Position numbers and translations under genes: made by a program
Notes under the pieces: generated by a model
Databases searched by the model: none
What the model saw: the letters and a program-made list of their open reading frames with translations, nothing else
What the model was told of the DNA's origin: nothing
In this document: piece after piece, positions 9,800 to 20,252 of the stretch
Position numbering within the stretch: position 1 is the first letter of the stretch
How the letters are laid out: each line of letters starts with the position of its first letter
Assembly (NCBI GenBank): GCA_030248225.1
Contig: JASANE010000682.1
Span: 1-64,000 of the forward strand
Origin: Trileptium ribeirensis
Lineage: Eukaryota > Nematoda > Enoplea > Enoplida > Thoracostomopsidae
DNA length: 64,000 nucleotides
Direction of reading: 5' to 3'

Positions 9800-12700
9800 G
9801 AATTAACAGTTGTAACGTAGGTCCTCCATGGGTTGAACCATTTGTGGTATAAAGGTACTGGGTCAATTGGGGAAAAGTAAGTTTACATGAAACAAAAGTT
9901 AGAAATTTAGCTTGGCTTGATTTTGTGCACTCGGCACGTTTCAGCCAGAGCGGATTTGAAATAATTTATCTAGTACGTAATTAAGTTTAGTTGGTGGCAT
10001 CGTGTATCCGTGCTAAAAATGACTGTACCCCGGCGAGTTCGAGAAACGAGCCTTGGGTAATGAATTTTGATATTAGAAAAGCTTAAAGAATAGGTCTAGT
10101 TAAACTTGAAGCTAAACTTAAATACTTTGATCAGCGTTGGCGAATTCGGGTAATCATGCCATCCACGCTTATAGATACCTTGGCGAGTTCGCATAACGAG
10201 CCGTAGTATAAGGTTGAATTGAAAATAATGTTAAGAGAAAGTAGATTTTATTGTAAATTGGAACTTGTGTGAAATGTGAATTTTAGAAAATGTATGATTG
10301 CCTATACATGGTTTTATTAAGTAAAACTTTATATGAAGTTTATTTAACTGTAAAAAGAAATAAGTGTTATAGTTTTACAAATGCCAACTAGGAGTTCAGA
10401 ACATACTCATTGTTAAACTGCAGTCTCAATAATTTGTTCCAAGATTTTGCATAGAATTTTTAGACTACCTGTCGTGCCCGTGTTAGCTATCACAGAAGTC
10501 CACTTAGGGTTTCTTAGTAAATTTTATCCGAAATTATTTACAAAATTTTATACTGCCACCGAGTGCCCGAGTAGACCAGTGGACAGCTTGATTTAGGTTT
10601 GTATCGAAATGTGATAACGAATTTGAATGTCTAATTTCAATATCAAGAGGTTTATTAAGGATATACTGAAAAAGTGTTCGAGTAACAACGAGCAGCTTTG
10701 GTTAACTAGAATGTCTAGGCAAATTTTGGAAGGCAGCAACTGAAAAATGAGTACCTATACTTTCAGTCCTTGCTGAGGATCAACAGATACCAAGGTAGGA
10801 GTAAGCTGCATTAGCTCTGAAGGCGTCCAAGCTCTGTCTTAACCCAACTAAGCGGCCCGAGTTAAGGCAGGGGTGGAGCTGGAGGAAGCAAGTATAACCA
10901 TTAGGTCCAAAGCTTGTAGGTTACACTAAGATACACTCTGTAATGTTTTGACACCATTCGTGTATTAACCAATGAATAAAAGTAATCTGCGTGTTACCTG
11001 TTTCAAACGTAATACTGGTATTGGGGTGAAGCGAAATTGCACTAGAACACTAAAACTATTGCTATGTACAAGTCGTCTAAAATTAAACAACAATTAGTGC
11101 GACAGTAATATAACCCAGTAACGTATACGTACCACAGCGATAACCCTAGTGGCAAGATAAGGATGTCTGGTAAGTGCCCAGCATCTTTAAAGCTCGGAAC
11201 AATAAGATCCTAGCGATAGGCTAACGCTAGCGTAAAGGGAGGATAAATGCGTCCCTATAGGTGACCAGCACCTCTCGGTGAATTAACAAAACAACTAGGT
11301 AACTAGGGATTCGCTCACGCTAGGTCAGTAACACGGCATTTTATCGGAGAAAAGTTTAATAATAAGTGTTAAATTGAAAGTTTCGGAATCATAAAAATAA
11401 CAATGTTAGCACTGCGAGACAAATTGTACAAAAAACTTAACAATATCTAGCCTTATGCACTAGAAGTATATTAGTTAACGAATAACAAAAATATTACAAT
11501 ACCGTTAGGACTAGCCTAATACACAAATGAGTTTCATAACTCTGTAACGGTTTTTATGAAATTTTGAAGCGAAAGTTCAGTGTTAAGCATGCATTATAGG
11601 ATGCATGGACCCTAACTCGTAACTACCTGTGAAAGTCGTGAAGTGTGTAAGCCTGAAAAACTCAAGGAAATTTAAGTGTTAGTGTGGACGGAACAAGTGA
11701 CACAGGATTTCCCTAAATAGAACGTGGGTGTTGGCCCATAACTGCCAAGCCCCCTAAGCGTAAAATTTCCCCGGACCGTGCATTGGGCAACCCCTAGGCG
11801 AGGCTTGCGCGAATACCTAGTTCCGGTAACTAGGCTCCACCCTAGAGTATGCTGGCAATGTCACAGCCTTCGACGATAGAGCAGCCCATGGTGTGGCAGC
11901 CTGGAGTCCAACGGGTGGTACAAAGGTGCCGGAAAGGTAGAAAGACCAATCCCACCCAGAGGTTCCCGTTTAGGAAATGAGCTGCCCTCTCTCTGATCTG
12001 CCTTAAGCCCTATATCAGGTCTTACTTTGCCTGATAATTCTCACCTCCTCGGCAGGAATGCAGTGAAATATCGCAGGCAACCTCCTGCGAAGTCACTAGT
12101 TTTGTGTATACGTTGGTTCCTATCTATGTGTGAACATGCGATTCTATGTATGGATGTTCCTGAAGAATTAAGAGGCTGTAGAGCGCTAGCTTACCTACGC
12201 CGGTCCGTATAATAAAAAGTAAGAAGCGGAAGACTGCATATGGAAACCTAGAAATTTTTCTTAATGGGTATTTCAGGGATCCTAAGCGAGGTCAGTATAC
12301 GCGTATGTCATTGAAAAGGTTTGGCAAAAGTACAATGGACCATTCTCAAATCCAAGCAAAACTACATAGGTACATGAAGAAAAAAAATTAATATTACTAC
12401 CAAAATATTATTACTATAATATTAGTAAGTTTTAATCAATAATAAGTGGTTCTTATAAAATAATAAATCTAAAATAAAATATTACGAAGAATAGGAAAAC
12501 ACATGCCAAGTCAGCAAAAATTTGTATATATATATATATATAAACAGAAAACAATAATTCGAGGAAATAAGAAACGCAACATGAACACATAACGAAACGT
12601 CGATTCGCACACACACTGTCGTCGACTGTCGAATAATAATCCAATAATAGTAATATCAGCCAAAAGTGCTGCCGGCGCATGCGCTAATTATCCGGAAAAG

Positions 12701-13940
12701 CCAAAGTTTTTCACCACAGTAAGGGGTAGCTAAAGAATTTCATTTAGAAAGGAAACAAAATATTTATAAAATTTTAGGAAGTTTATGGGGACTTTTAGGG
12801 TTGAAAAGAGGGTAGTTTAGAGGTATTCCACCAGGAGGAGATAAATTTCCAGATAGGTATGGTAAGTTAGGACCCCAGTAGATAGTTTTAGAGGTTTAAG
12901 AAATAATATAAAGTTAAGAAAAGGTGAATATTGTCGCATTCAGTTTTGGAAGAAAATGGTTAAAATTAAGGGTAATAAAAATAGGAAAAAGGGAAAGATT
13001 AGGGTGTTCTCAGCCCAGGGAAAAGATGAAATGTAGTCCAACGTTAAGGTAGAGTTTGACGCTGGCTGGGGAAAACCTTAATATATTTTTGTAAATTTTT
13101 TAATAAAGTAAAAATATGGATTTTAGGCAAAATTGAATGTTAGAATAGTGTATATAGGTGAGATATCTCAAGATAGGGGTATTTAAGAGGTTCACCCGAG
13201 TGGGAATAGGTGTTACCCTACCGAGGATGAAATTTAATATACCCCACTGGGAGAATAAATATTGGTTAGAACGAAATATATATCATTTAGGCAAAAAGAA
13301 GGAAATTTGAGAAATTATAGTTTCCGGGTCATATGTAAGAGATAATATATCCCAAAGCAAAAATAAAATGGGACGGTTACCCGAGGTGTGGCCGAGTGCC
13401 GTTCCGCCCGAGCCAATGTAATCCCCTTTTTCCTTAGGAGAGTGTCAGGGGTTGAAATAAATCCGATATGCTAAGAGGTACGAGTTAGGGATAGGTTGTT
13501 CTTTACTTAGAAAAAGGGAAAGGTATGCAATTGTACCTTTTAGCTTGTAGGTTATGATTACAGAGCCATACAACCCAAATAAAGGAAAGTAAGGAGCCCC
13601 ACACCCAAATGTCCTGGCAAAAGAGGTTATAAGAGCCACCCCTCTGGGAGAATCAAAATCTCCCCAGGGAGGGTGATTAGTTCATTACAATTTTAAGAGT
13701 AAAATCAAAATTAGTGAAATATGGTTTCTTGGAGAGAAGAAATACAAGGTTGGACCTGCCCAAAAGATGACACCTGCATATCTAACGAAACATGTGCGGT
13801 AAAGTAGCGAGTGTCTTATATACCTTTACTACACAGTCGTATACACATGTGAGTTCATAGCTAATCGAAATTTGTTTTCTGGCATGATTGGGTAGCTAGC
13901 CAGTGATAATTTTAGTCTATAATTTTTTGGCTTGAAATGG
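9800..13940. other. gene-poor stretch with short recurring words
   Basis: No ORF or exon stands out. GGCGAGTTCGnnnAACGAGCC-type words occur at about 10033 and 10183, with a relative (GGCGAATTCGGGTAATCATGCC) at about 10139. A short TA microsatellite lies at 12524-12543. From 12.8 to 13.7 kb purine-rich AT sequence is punctuated by GC words such as ACCCGAG and CTGGGAGAAT. Confidence 0.4.
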
Positions 13941-13945
13941 TTGCG

Positions 13946-14060
13946 CCGGATATAGCGGCTTTATATCTGCTCTGAATTCGGACAGGCATAGCTCATTCGG
14001 TGGAGCCGCTGCTTCCGTATTTAAATTCTATGGTCGGGGGTTCGGTATGCTACCGGGGTC
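13946..14060 (+). repeat. tRNA-derived SINE, copy 1
   Basis: A leader, GCCGGATATAGCGGCTTTAT, is followed by a tRNA-like part with a Pol III A box (TAGCTCATTCGGTGG, 13989-14003) and a B-box-like GGGGTTCGGTATGC (about 14037-14050). The same leader and A-box region recur at 16122-16205 and, interrupted, at 18811-19290. The body has no folding acceptor stem, so it is a SINE head rather than a tRNA gene. Confidence 0.6.
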
Positions 14061-14564
14061 CAAACCCTTTGAAAATTGGGTTTATCGCTTTCACCTACTT
14101 ATCGGTCCCTAAAAACTGTATCCTAAGTTCTTCGTTAAAATTTTATTTGCTAAAATCTTAACCTAACTTACCTAATTTGCATATACTTCAACCTATCTTA
14201 AGCGCAGCTAACCAACAGTTAAACTTTTAATTTTATTTCAGTTCTGGTTTGGTTTCAATGAAAATCGGTCGTAGTGGAAGGAAGCACACAGTTTATATAC
14301 AGTTTACAATAATTATTTGTGTTTAATATTTTTATCGAGAAAGATCATCTAGCTAGTGCTTTTTTGGCACCAGTCCGGATTAGGTGCCGCAAAGTACACG
14401 TGTTATTTCTTTAACATTACCAAATGTGTCTTGAGTGTTAAAAAGATGCTGGCTTATTGTTTAACCAAATTCTGGCTATTTTTTGGTTCGAATCTATGAG
14501 TCGCGTTCGCCAGGCGATGTTGTTTGGAGTTGTGAAGTATTGACATGGAAATTGCACGTAGAAA

Positions 14565-14715
14565 AGCATATACTCGGCTTTTCGGAATAATCTAATTTAA
14601 AGGAAGGACCTATACTCGGCTCCGAAATATTGTAATCTGTTAAAGGAAAGACCTATACTCGGCTCCGAAATATTGTAATCTGTTAAAGGAAAGACCTATA
14701 CTCGGCTTTCCGGAC
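14565..14715 (+). repeat. tandem repeat with a 43-bp unit
   Basis: TATACTCGGCT begins units at 14565, 14608, 14651 and 14694, exactly 43 bp apart. Units 2 and 3 are identical except for one base near the end; unit 1 is diverged and unit 4 is partial. Confidence 0.85.
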
Positions 14716-15034
14716 TGTTATTCAATAAGCTATACGGAGCTGAATGCTGATTTTGTTGAATTTGAGTGGCATATCTGAATAGTTTGGACGAAAGTGGCGC
14801 TTATGTTGGAATTATCTTTACATATAGGTACTTTAGAAACTACTGATACTTATTCTAGTAATACTCTTTCCCAATTAAAATTTAGGTTTTATATGACGAA
14901 GGTACTAGGAGGGGCACCGTATTAACTATATATACTAGCTAATAATACGTAAAAACTTCGGCCCCAAGTGTCGAGTAAGAAAGTCAGGGTGAGCAGAAGA
15001 GGCAGGTCCGTGGGTAGTAGTATCAATTGTTGGG

Positions 15035-15800
15035 TCAGTGAGCCATTCGGGGGCGAGTTAACCACGGGTGTTATTCTTGAGAAGACCGGTTGAGTAAAGG
15101 GTTGGATTCTATTACCTCCTCGAGCCACCAGTAGATCCAACTACTATTCTTGGCCAGACATTCGGGGGCCTGGAATCTCTCCTATGCGCGGCAGCCATTC
15201 GAGGTCCGCACAGAGTAATAGACCAAGTGATTAGTAGTCGACCGCTACTAGTCAGTTCATTTAAAGTAGCCAGCCAGAAATTTGGGTGCGAATACAAAAT
15301 ATAATATCGGCACTTAGTAGCGTAAATCTAAGGCTCAGGTTAAGGTAATTAATTAACCCTGCAGTTGGCAAGCCACTCGGGGGTCAGTTGTATGAACTCA
15401 TAAGAGCTTTAGCAAAGTAACAACTAACCTAAGAGTAACCGGTGTTTGCTCAAACCTTAACCCCGAAATAAGGACCGTATTAGCGTAAATCTAGGTCCTA
15501 GGTTTATATACTTATATAAACATGCGTCGTCAGCCATTCGGGGCGGTCGTATAAACCTCACAAGAGGCGCAATAGAATAATGTCTAACGTAGGCCTAACG
15601 CTAATAGATCTTAGGGACGCGTTTGTCGGAGTACTAGTGGGTAACACGGTGATAATATCCGAATCAGGCAAAGAATAACCGGCGTTTTAAATAGAGTGAT
15701 CAGAGACTATTGATACCAAAGAATGGTACGGCGTATAGCAACCTACGGGTGAACTCTAGTTGCTCAGAGAGCCAAAGCTTGTCACAGCCTACGGGTGTGT
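15035..15800 (+). repeat. dispersed short motif AGCCATTCGGGGG
   Basis: Versions of AGCCATTCGGGGG occur near 15041, 15157, 15192, 15364 and 15527, and weaker CAGCCTACGGGTG forms occur near 15737 and 15784. The intervening DNA is not obviously repeated, so this is a recurring word and not a simple tandem array. Function unknown. Confidence 0.45.
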
Positions 15801-16121
15801 ACTAAGAGCTCAATCATCATGCCTTAATTGTTTTATTCGGTTTTGTAATAAATGGTATTTATTACGTGTTTGATATTCAAGTATTTAAGCCATAGTGATC
15901 GAGTTGAGCAAGAGGCAAGTCGCAACGCAAAATATAGGGCACGGATACTGATCACGCAAAGAAGGACGCGCGCCAACTCGAACGTCCCACTGGCATACTA
16001 CTGGCCACACCTCGGACCACATAATCTTTCGATGACGAATCCCGTGCCAATTTATTTACCGATAGCCGTCACAAGGAAAAGTACCCACCAATCCCTACGC
16101 CGCTGGAAGCCTTAATATATA

Positions 16122-16205
16122 ACAGTGCCGGATATATCGGCTTTATATCTGCTCTAAATTCGGTTAGAGATAGCTCATTCAGCGGAGCCTCTGCTTGCGT
16201 ATGTA
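16122..16205 (+). repeat. tRNA-derived SINE, copy 2 (partial)
   Basis: GTGCCGGATATATCGGCTTT, then TATCTGCTCTAAATTCGG, then the A box TAGCTCATTCAGCGG match copy 1 at most positions. The B-box half is not recognisable. This copy keeps the uninterrupted TCTGCTCTAAATT that is split by a MITE in copy 3. Confidence 0.55.
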
Positions 16206-16839
16206 AAAGCTGAAAATCCTGCAATAAAATTCCACCCAACTCAACTTTTCTGCCGACACCATTTTAAGCCTTTGTTGCCAAACATCTTGCAGTAGACCCT
16301 AATGAAAAGTTTCGTACGTACTGTTATTTTGTGTTGGAAAGATGGGGTGGGGTTGGATATTTATTTATATGACAGCTATCGGAAATGAAATGGGGACGGG
16401 ATTCGTCATCGAAGATTGATGGGAACGAGGTGTGACTAGTAGTAAGCCGGTGGACGTATGGCACGCGTCCTTGCTTTTTCGTTTCCATCAGTATCTGTGC
16501 CTTATATTTCGCGTTGCGGCGTGGCTACGTTCGAAGTACGCTCGGTTTAGATATATACAAATCAAACGCGTAGCGAAAAACGTTTATTACACAGAGCAAG
16601 ATAAAATATTAAGGCACAATAATTGAGCGTTTTGACCTGTCGGTTGACGTGCGCAGCGCTATCTTTAGCACCGATATTATTAGACTACGATTTTTAACAC
16701 ACCGGTTACTTTCACCTGATTCGAATATTGTCACTATTTCGGCCACTAGCGCACGATACTAACTAGTCCCGAACTCCTATTAGCGTTGAGGTTAGGTTAC
16801 AGACTGTTCTATTCTCCTTTTGTGAGGCTGGTGCAATCG

Positions 16840-17345
16840 CCACCGTACAGCTGACGATGCACGTTTATCTAAGTGCCGCAATCTCAACAGTAGAACTGCT
16901 CTAATACAGGTCCTTATTTAATACAATTGCACCCTTATAGCTTACAATTCCGTTAAGATTGAGCGATGTCGGTTAAGCTTAGGCTAGCTGTTACTCTAAT
17001 AAAGCTATTGTGAATTGATACAATCGCCCCCGTACAGCTGACAATGTATGATTATGTGGCTACCTAAACCTGAGCCTTAGAGTTACGCTATTCCGTGCTG
17101 GTTATATTATTATAGCCGCCCCCGTACAGCTGGCAGATTATTTAAATACATCTACGTAGTAGCGTTCGACTACAATTCACTAGAATTTTTGATTAATCCC
17201 TAGGCTCCGTCCTGCTTGCCAACTGGCTATTTATGAGGTAGGAGTGCCTCGAGCCGATTGTTCGAAGCCACACTCTTCACCTGCCCCGGCTTCTCAGGAA
17301 TAACACTTCTTGCTGAGCTGCCCCCGTACAGCTGACAACCCAACA
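16840..17345 (+). repeat. four spaced copies of CCCCGTACAGCTGAC
   Basis: CACCGTACAGCTGACGATG (about 16841), CCCCCGTACAGCTGACAATG (about 17027), CCCCCGTACAGCTGGCAGA (about 17119) and CCCCCGTACAGCTGACAA (about 17322). The core holds the palindrome CAGCTG (E-box type). The copies lie 92-203 bp apart in non-coding sequence. Confidence 0.6.
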
Positions 17346-17399
17346 AGTCGTGCTACTAACCACTAATCCCACCTGATACTTCGCTGCTAGGCTATACAC

Positions 17400-18490
17400 A
17401 TTCAACGCTTGAAGCCGATCTTTTAAAGTATTACTAACTAGTAGTACTATTACGTCACCACTCCTATTAATCGATTATTTTCCACTAGAGTTCTTGATTC
17501 TTTTATAAGGGGATTAATATAACTGGATTAATTAGTATTTTGGGTTCAAGATATTTATTTGGGAAATCCTACTACCAATCGACTTTATTCCTTAAGAATC
17601 CACTAAATATATGTAAACAATTATATTGGAGCACAAAACTATATATAAGCTCCAAACCTTGTCGACCTGACTCAATTCTTTTGCATTTAAATTGTGCACT
17701 CCCTGCAATTCTTTTGCGTTTAAATTGTGCTACATATGTTAGCTAATAATAAAACAAAACGAAATTTATGCAAATTAGACTAAATAAAAAACAATAAAAT
17801 CAAGCCAACTTAGGATTTTAAAATTTGGTTGGGTGGGGACCAAATAATAACATAAGCCGAGAAAAAGTGAAATTTTTAGTTTTGGTGTGGGGTTTTGGGT
17901 TATTTTCGAGGTGTTTGTGTGGGTTTGGGCCCGAAAATCCCATTTGTAGCCTGGGAAACCCCAACAGGTACCTTGGATACCGTGCGGAAGGTCGGATGGC
18001 ACTGCAAACTTGCGGAAGCCAAAACTAAATACTTGCATCCTCTCCTAAGTATCAGCCTTTTTGCTGCGACAGCTTAATGGATATTGACAAATAAAACAAT
18101 TTGAATATGTATATACGACATATATACTGGGTCCCAGGTCTTCAACAGGGAAAAACATGGTGTACTGACAGTGAAAATGCGCTTATTCCTTGTATGTCGT
18201 AGTATATCCCAACGCTAGGGTACAGCAAAACGACTTCAAACGTCTCAATTTAGTGCGAATATTAATGCAGAAAAATAAACTAGGCGAAGGTTTGAACCAA
18301 TTGTTTGTTCATTTCCTTTGGGTCTTGGAGATTAGAGCTTTGATTTACAATTTGTATATCCTATTAATTACAAATAACTGTTGTACATGTAATTTTAATA
18401 CAATGGACTTTGCTTTTGGATACATACGCATCGCTGTGAAGCAGAGATTTTGCCTTTTGTAGACAAGAAAAATCGAGATTTGCACCGGGA
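17400..18490. other. no gene seen; short tandem duplication inside
   Basis: CAATTCTTTTGC(A/G)TTTAAATTG occurs twice, about 35 bp apart, at about 17673-17730. Otherwise only short overlapping ORFs without motif or splice support are present. Confidence 0.4.
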
Positions 18491-18694
18491 AATTTGATTT
18501 TGGAATTGCGTGAGGATCCAGTGATAAGCTGTAATGATAGGAGAAGAGATGTCGAATATATAACGGTTTTGGAACAGTGTACCAGAAAATGTCATAACAA
18601 CTTCATAACTGTCGTCCTTCAAACGTTTGCTCCATGCATCGACAGCATTACCAGAACTTTGACATTGCTGCTGCTGCCAGTGTCTGTTTTTCAG

Positions 18695-18810
18695 AATCAA
18701 TTTATCCCGACGAAGAGATTCTACGCGAACTCGATTCTAACCGGCTTGCCATTGTCCGGAAAACTATCTCATTACGGTTATACCAAGCGCCCGGACGGAG
18801 GCATCGTCAG
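18695..18810 (+). other. exon-like open segment, not recognised
   Basis: CTGTTTTTCAG precedes an open 116-nt segment ending in CAG before GTGCGT. The frame reads IYPDEEILRELDSNR and then a basic stretch ending RRHRQ, which is more protein-like than its surroundings. However, the apparent donor coincides with the start of the SINE leader, which weakens the case. It could be a relic of an older element. No partner exon was found. Confidence 0.25.
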
Positions 18811-19300
18811 GTGCGTATCAGGTTTTATATCTGCTCTACTGGCCTGTCCACAGCCCTCCGAAAAGAGGGGGACTTCTGGGGGCCTATGTTCATTCTCGGG
18901 GGAAAATTAAAAGTTGGGGGGGCGAATAAATTTTGCTTAAAAATACTAAATATTTCCATATTTTCATGCATTTATACTACCGTGAATGTATTTTCAAGTT
19001 AAAAACGATATTTTACCATTATAAATAGTGATAAGTAATGTTTAAAAACAATTTGCAAGCAAAAAACATAAATTTTCAGACAAAAAATTTTTGGAATCAG
19101 TTGAACATGGGGGTTTCGGCCGAGTTTGGGGCGGACATGGGGGAAAATCTCACGAACATGGGGGATCTAAAAGCGGGAGGGGGGGTGCCCACACTGTGGA
19201 CAGGACAGCTCTAAATTTGGGCAGGATTAGCTCAGTTGGTTGAGCGTCTGTTAGCGGATGCAAAAGTGAAACCTCGTGGGGTTTAATCCCAGCCCAGCGC
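18811..19300 (+). repeat. tRNA-derived SINE, copy 3, split by a MITE
   Basis: The SINE leader (TTTTATATCTGCTCTA) stops at 18838 and resumes at 19208 with GCTCTAAATTTGGGCAGG. The A box TAGCTCAGTTGG is at 19228-19239 and the B box GGGTTTAATCCC at 19279-19290. The 5' boundary is near 18811. The intervening 369 bp is a separate insertion, because copies 1 and 2 lack it at the same place. Confidence 0.6.
18839..19207 (+). mobile_element. MITE inserted in the SINE, copy A of a family
   Basis: The ends are inverted: left CTGGCCTGTCCACAG, right (reverse complement) TGTCCTGTCCACAG, with similarity running inward through G-rich CATGTTC...GGGGGAAAAT blocks. GCTCTA flanks both sides (18833-18838 and 19208-19213), giving a likely 6-bp target duplication. 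The right two-thirds is repeated at 38365-38601. It has no coding capacity. The superfamily is not determined. Confidence 0.6.
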
Positions 19301-19630
19301 TAGCGTCCAGTCGGCTGCTTGTCACACCCCTACGTCGTCAAATACCTATCGCCAGGTGTGTTCTCCAAATGAAATGGGGCTCCAGATATCTTGATTTCCC
19401 CCAGGTCGTCCAGTTCATCCATTCTCGCCTCCTTTTGGCCTCCTCCCACTTCATAAATTTTTCTCTGACTTCGACTAAAATATGTAAATTTTTATGGTCC
19501 CCCACCCAGATAAACTTGGGGTTCCCCCATATGTTTTCGGCTCGTCTAGTCCAGAACCCCAAAGTCAAGCCCTTAGGTAGTTTTGATAGCTTGGTCAAGC
19601 CAGACAGGGCACACGTGAAAAATTGCTGAT
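19301..19630. other. possible SINE tail and unassigned sequence
   Basis: The sequence is pyrimidine-rich with CCCC/TCC tracts and ORFs open on both strands without motif. It probably includes the 3' part of SINE copy 3, but the copies at 14 and 16 kb do not extend far enough to fix its end. Confidence 0.3.
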
Positions 19631-20034
19631 CTCACAGGTAGCGCATAACCGGAACTGTCCATTTATACCGGTTCCGTAAACGAAACCTGGTCTTCGAAAC
19701 TTATATATAGTATAACATATGAATGAGAAACAAAGGTAGAGACGATTTAAAATGTATTAAAATAACTTTTACATAGAAATTAATGCATTGCGATATCATT
19801 ATTGCCTCTCTGGAACTTTAAAGAGTCTGAGGTAACTAGTAATGTTTATCGATCAATGTGTCAGTTTTTGCCCCTCCCCCCAGCGCAAAAAATGCTTTCC
19901 ACTATACAGCTTTGCGTAAATTGCGTCAACCTGAACGTGCTGTTAACTAAACATGCTTGCATGGAGCGTAGACTAAACGCTTTCGCTATATCTCCAACCG
20001 TTTCCCTTACTACAAATACGTCTGTTACATATTA

Positions 20035-20090
20035 CCAGCGCGAAAGCCGGCCGTTGGCCGGCGCGGGCCTTCGGCGCGCTTCGCGCCGGT
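20035..20090 (-). terminator. Helitron 3' terminus: two hairpins and CTGG
   Basis: GCCGGCC(GTT)GGCCGGC at 20046-20062 is a perfect 7-bp stem with a 3-nt loop, 7 nt inside the terminal CTGG. A second perfect 7-bp stem, CGGCGCG(CTT)CGCGCCG, lies at 20072-20088. A hairpin just inside a CTRR end is the standard Helitron transposition terminator. Two in tandem is less usual. Confidence 0.9.
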
Positions 20091-20252
20091 GCCGTGTCGG
20101 AGTGTGACTGCGGCCCATGTTTTTTCTGGAAAACTGTATTTTTAAAGTTATGAGTATTGTAACAATACAAATTAAACTTACTCTGTTTTACATCGCTCGT
20201 TTGTTATTATTTTCGCTTTGTTTGTTGTTTCATTTGTATTTGTTGAATGTTA

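Noticed and set aside
19217..19300. Functional tRNA gene
   Set aside because: A and B boxes are present but the acceptor and anticodon stems do not pair; the same sequence recurs as a SINE.
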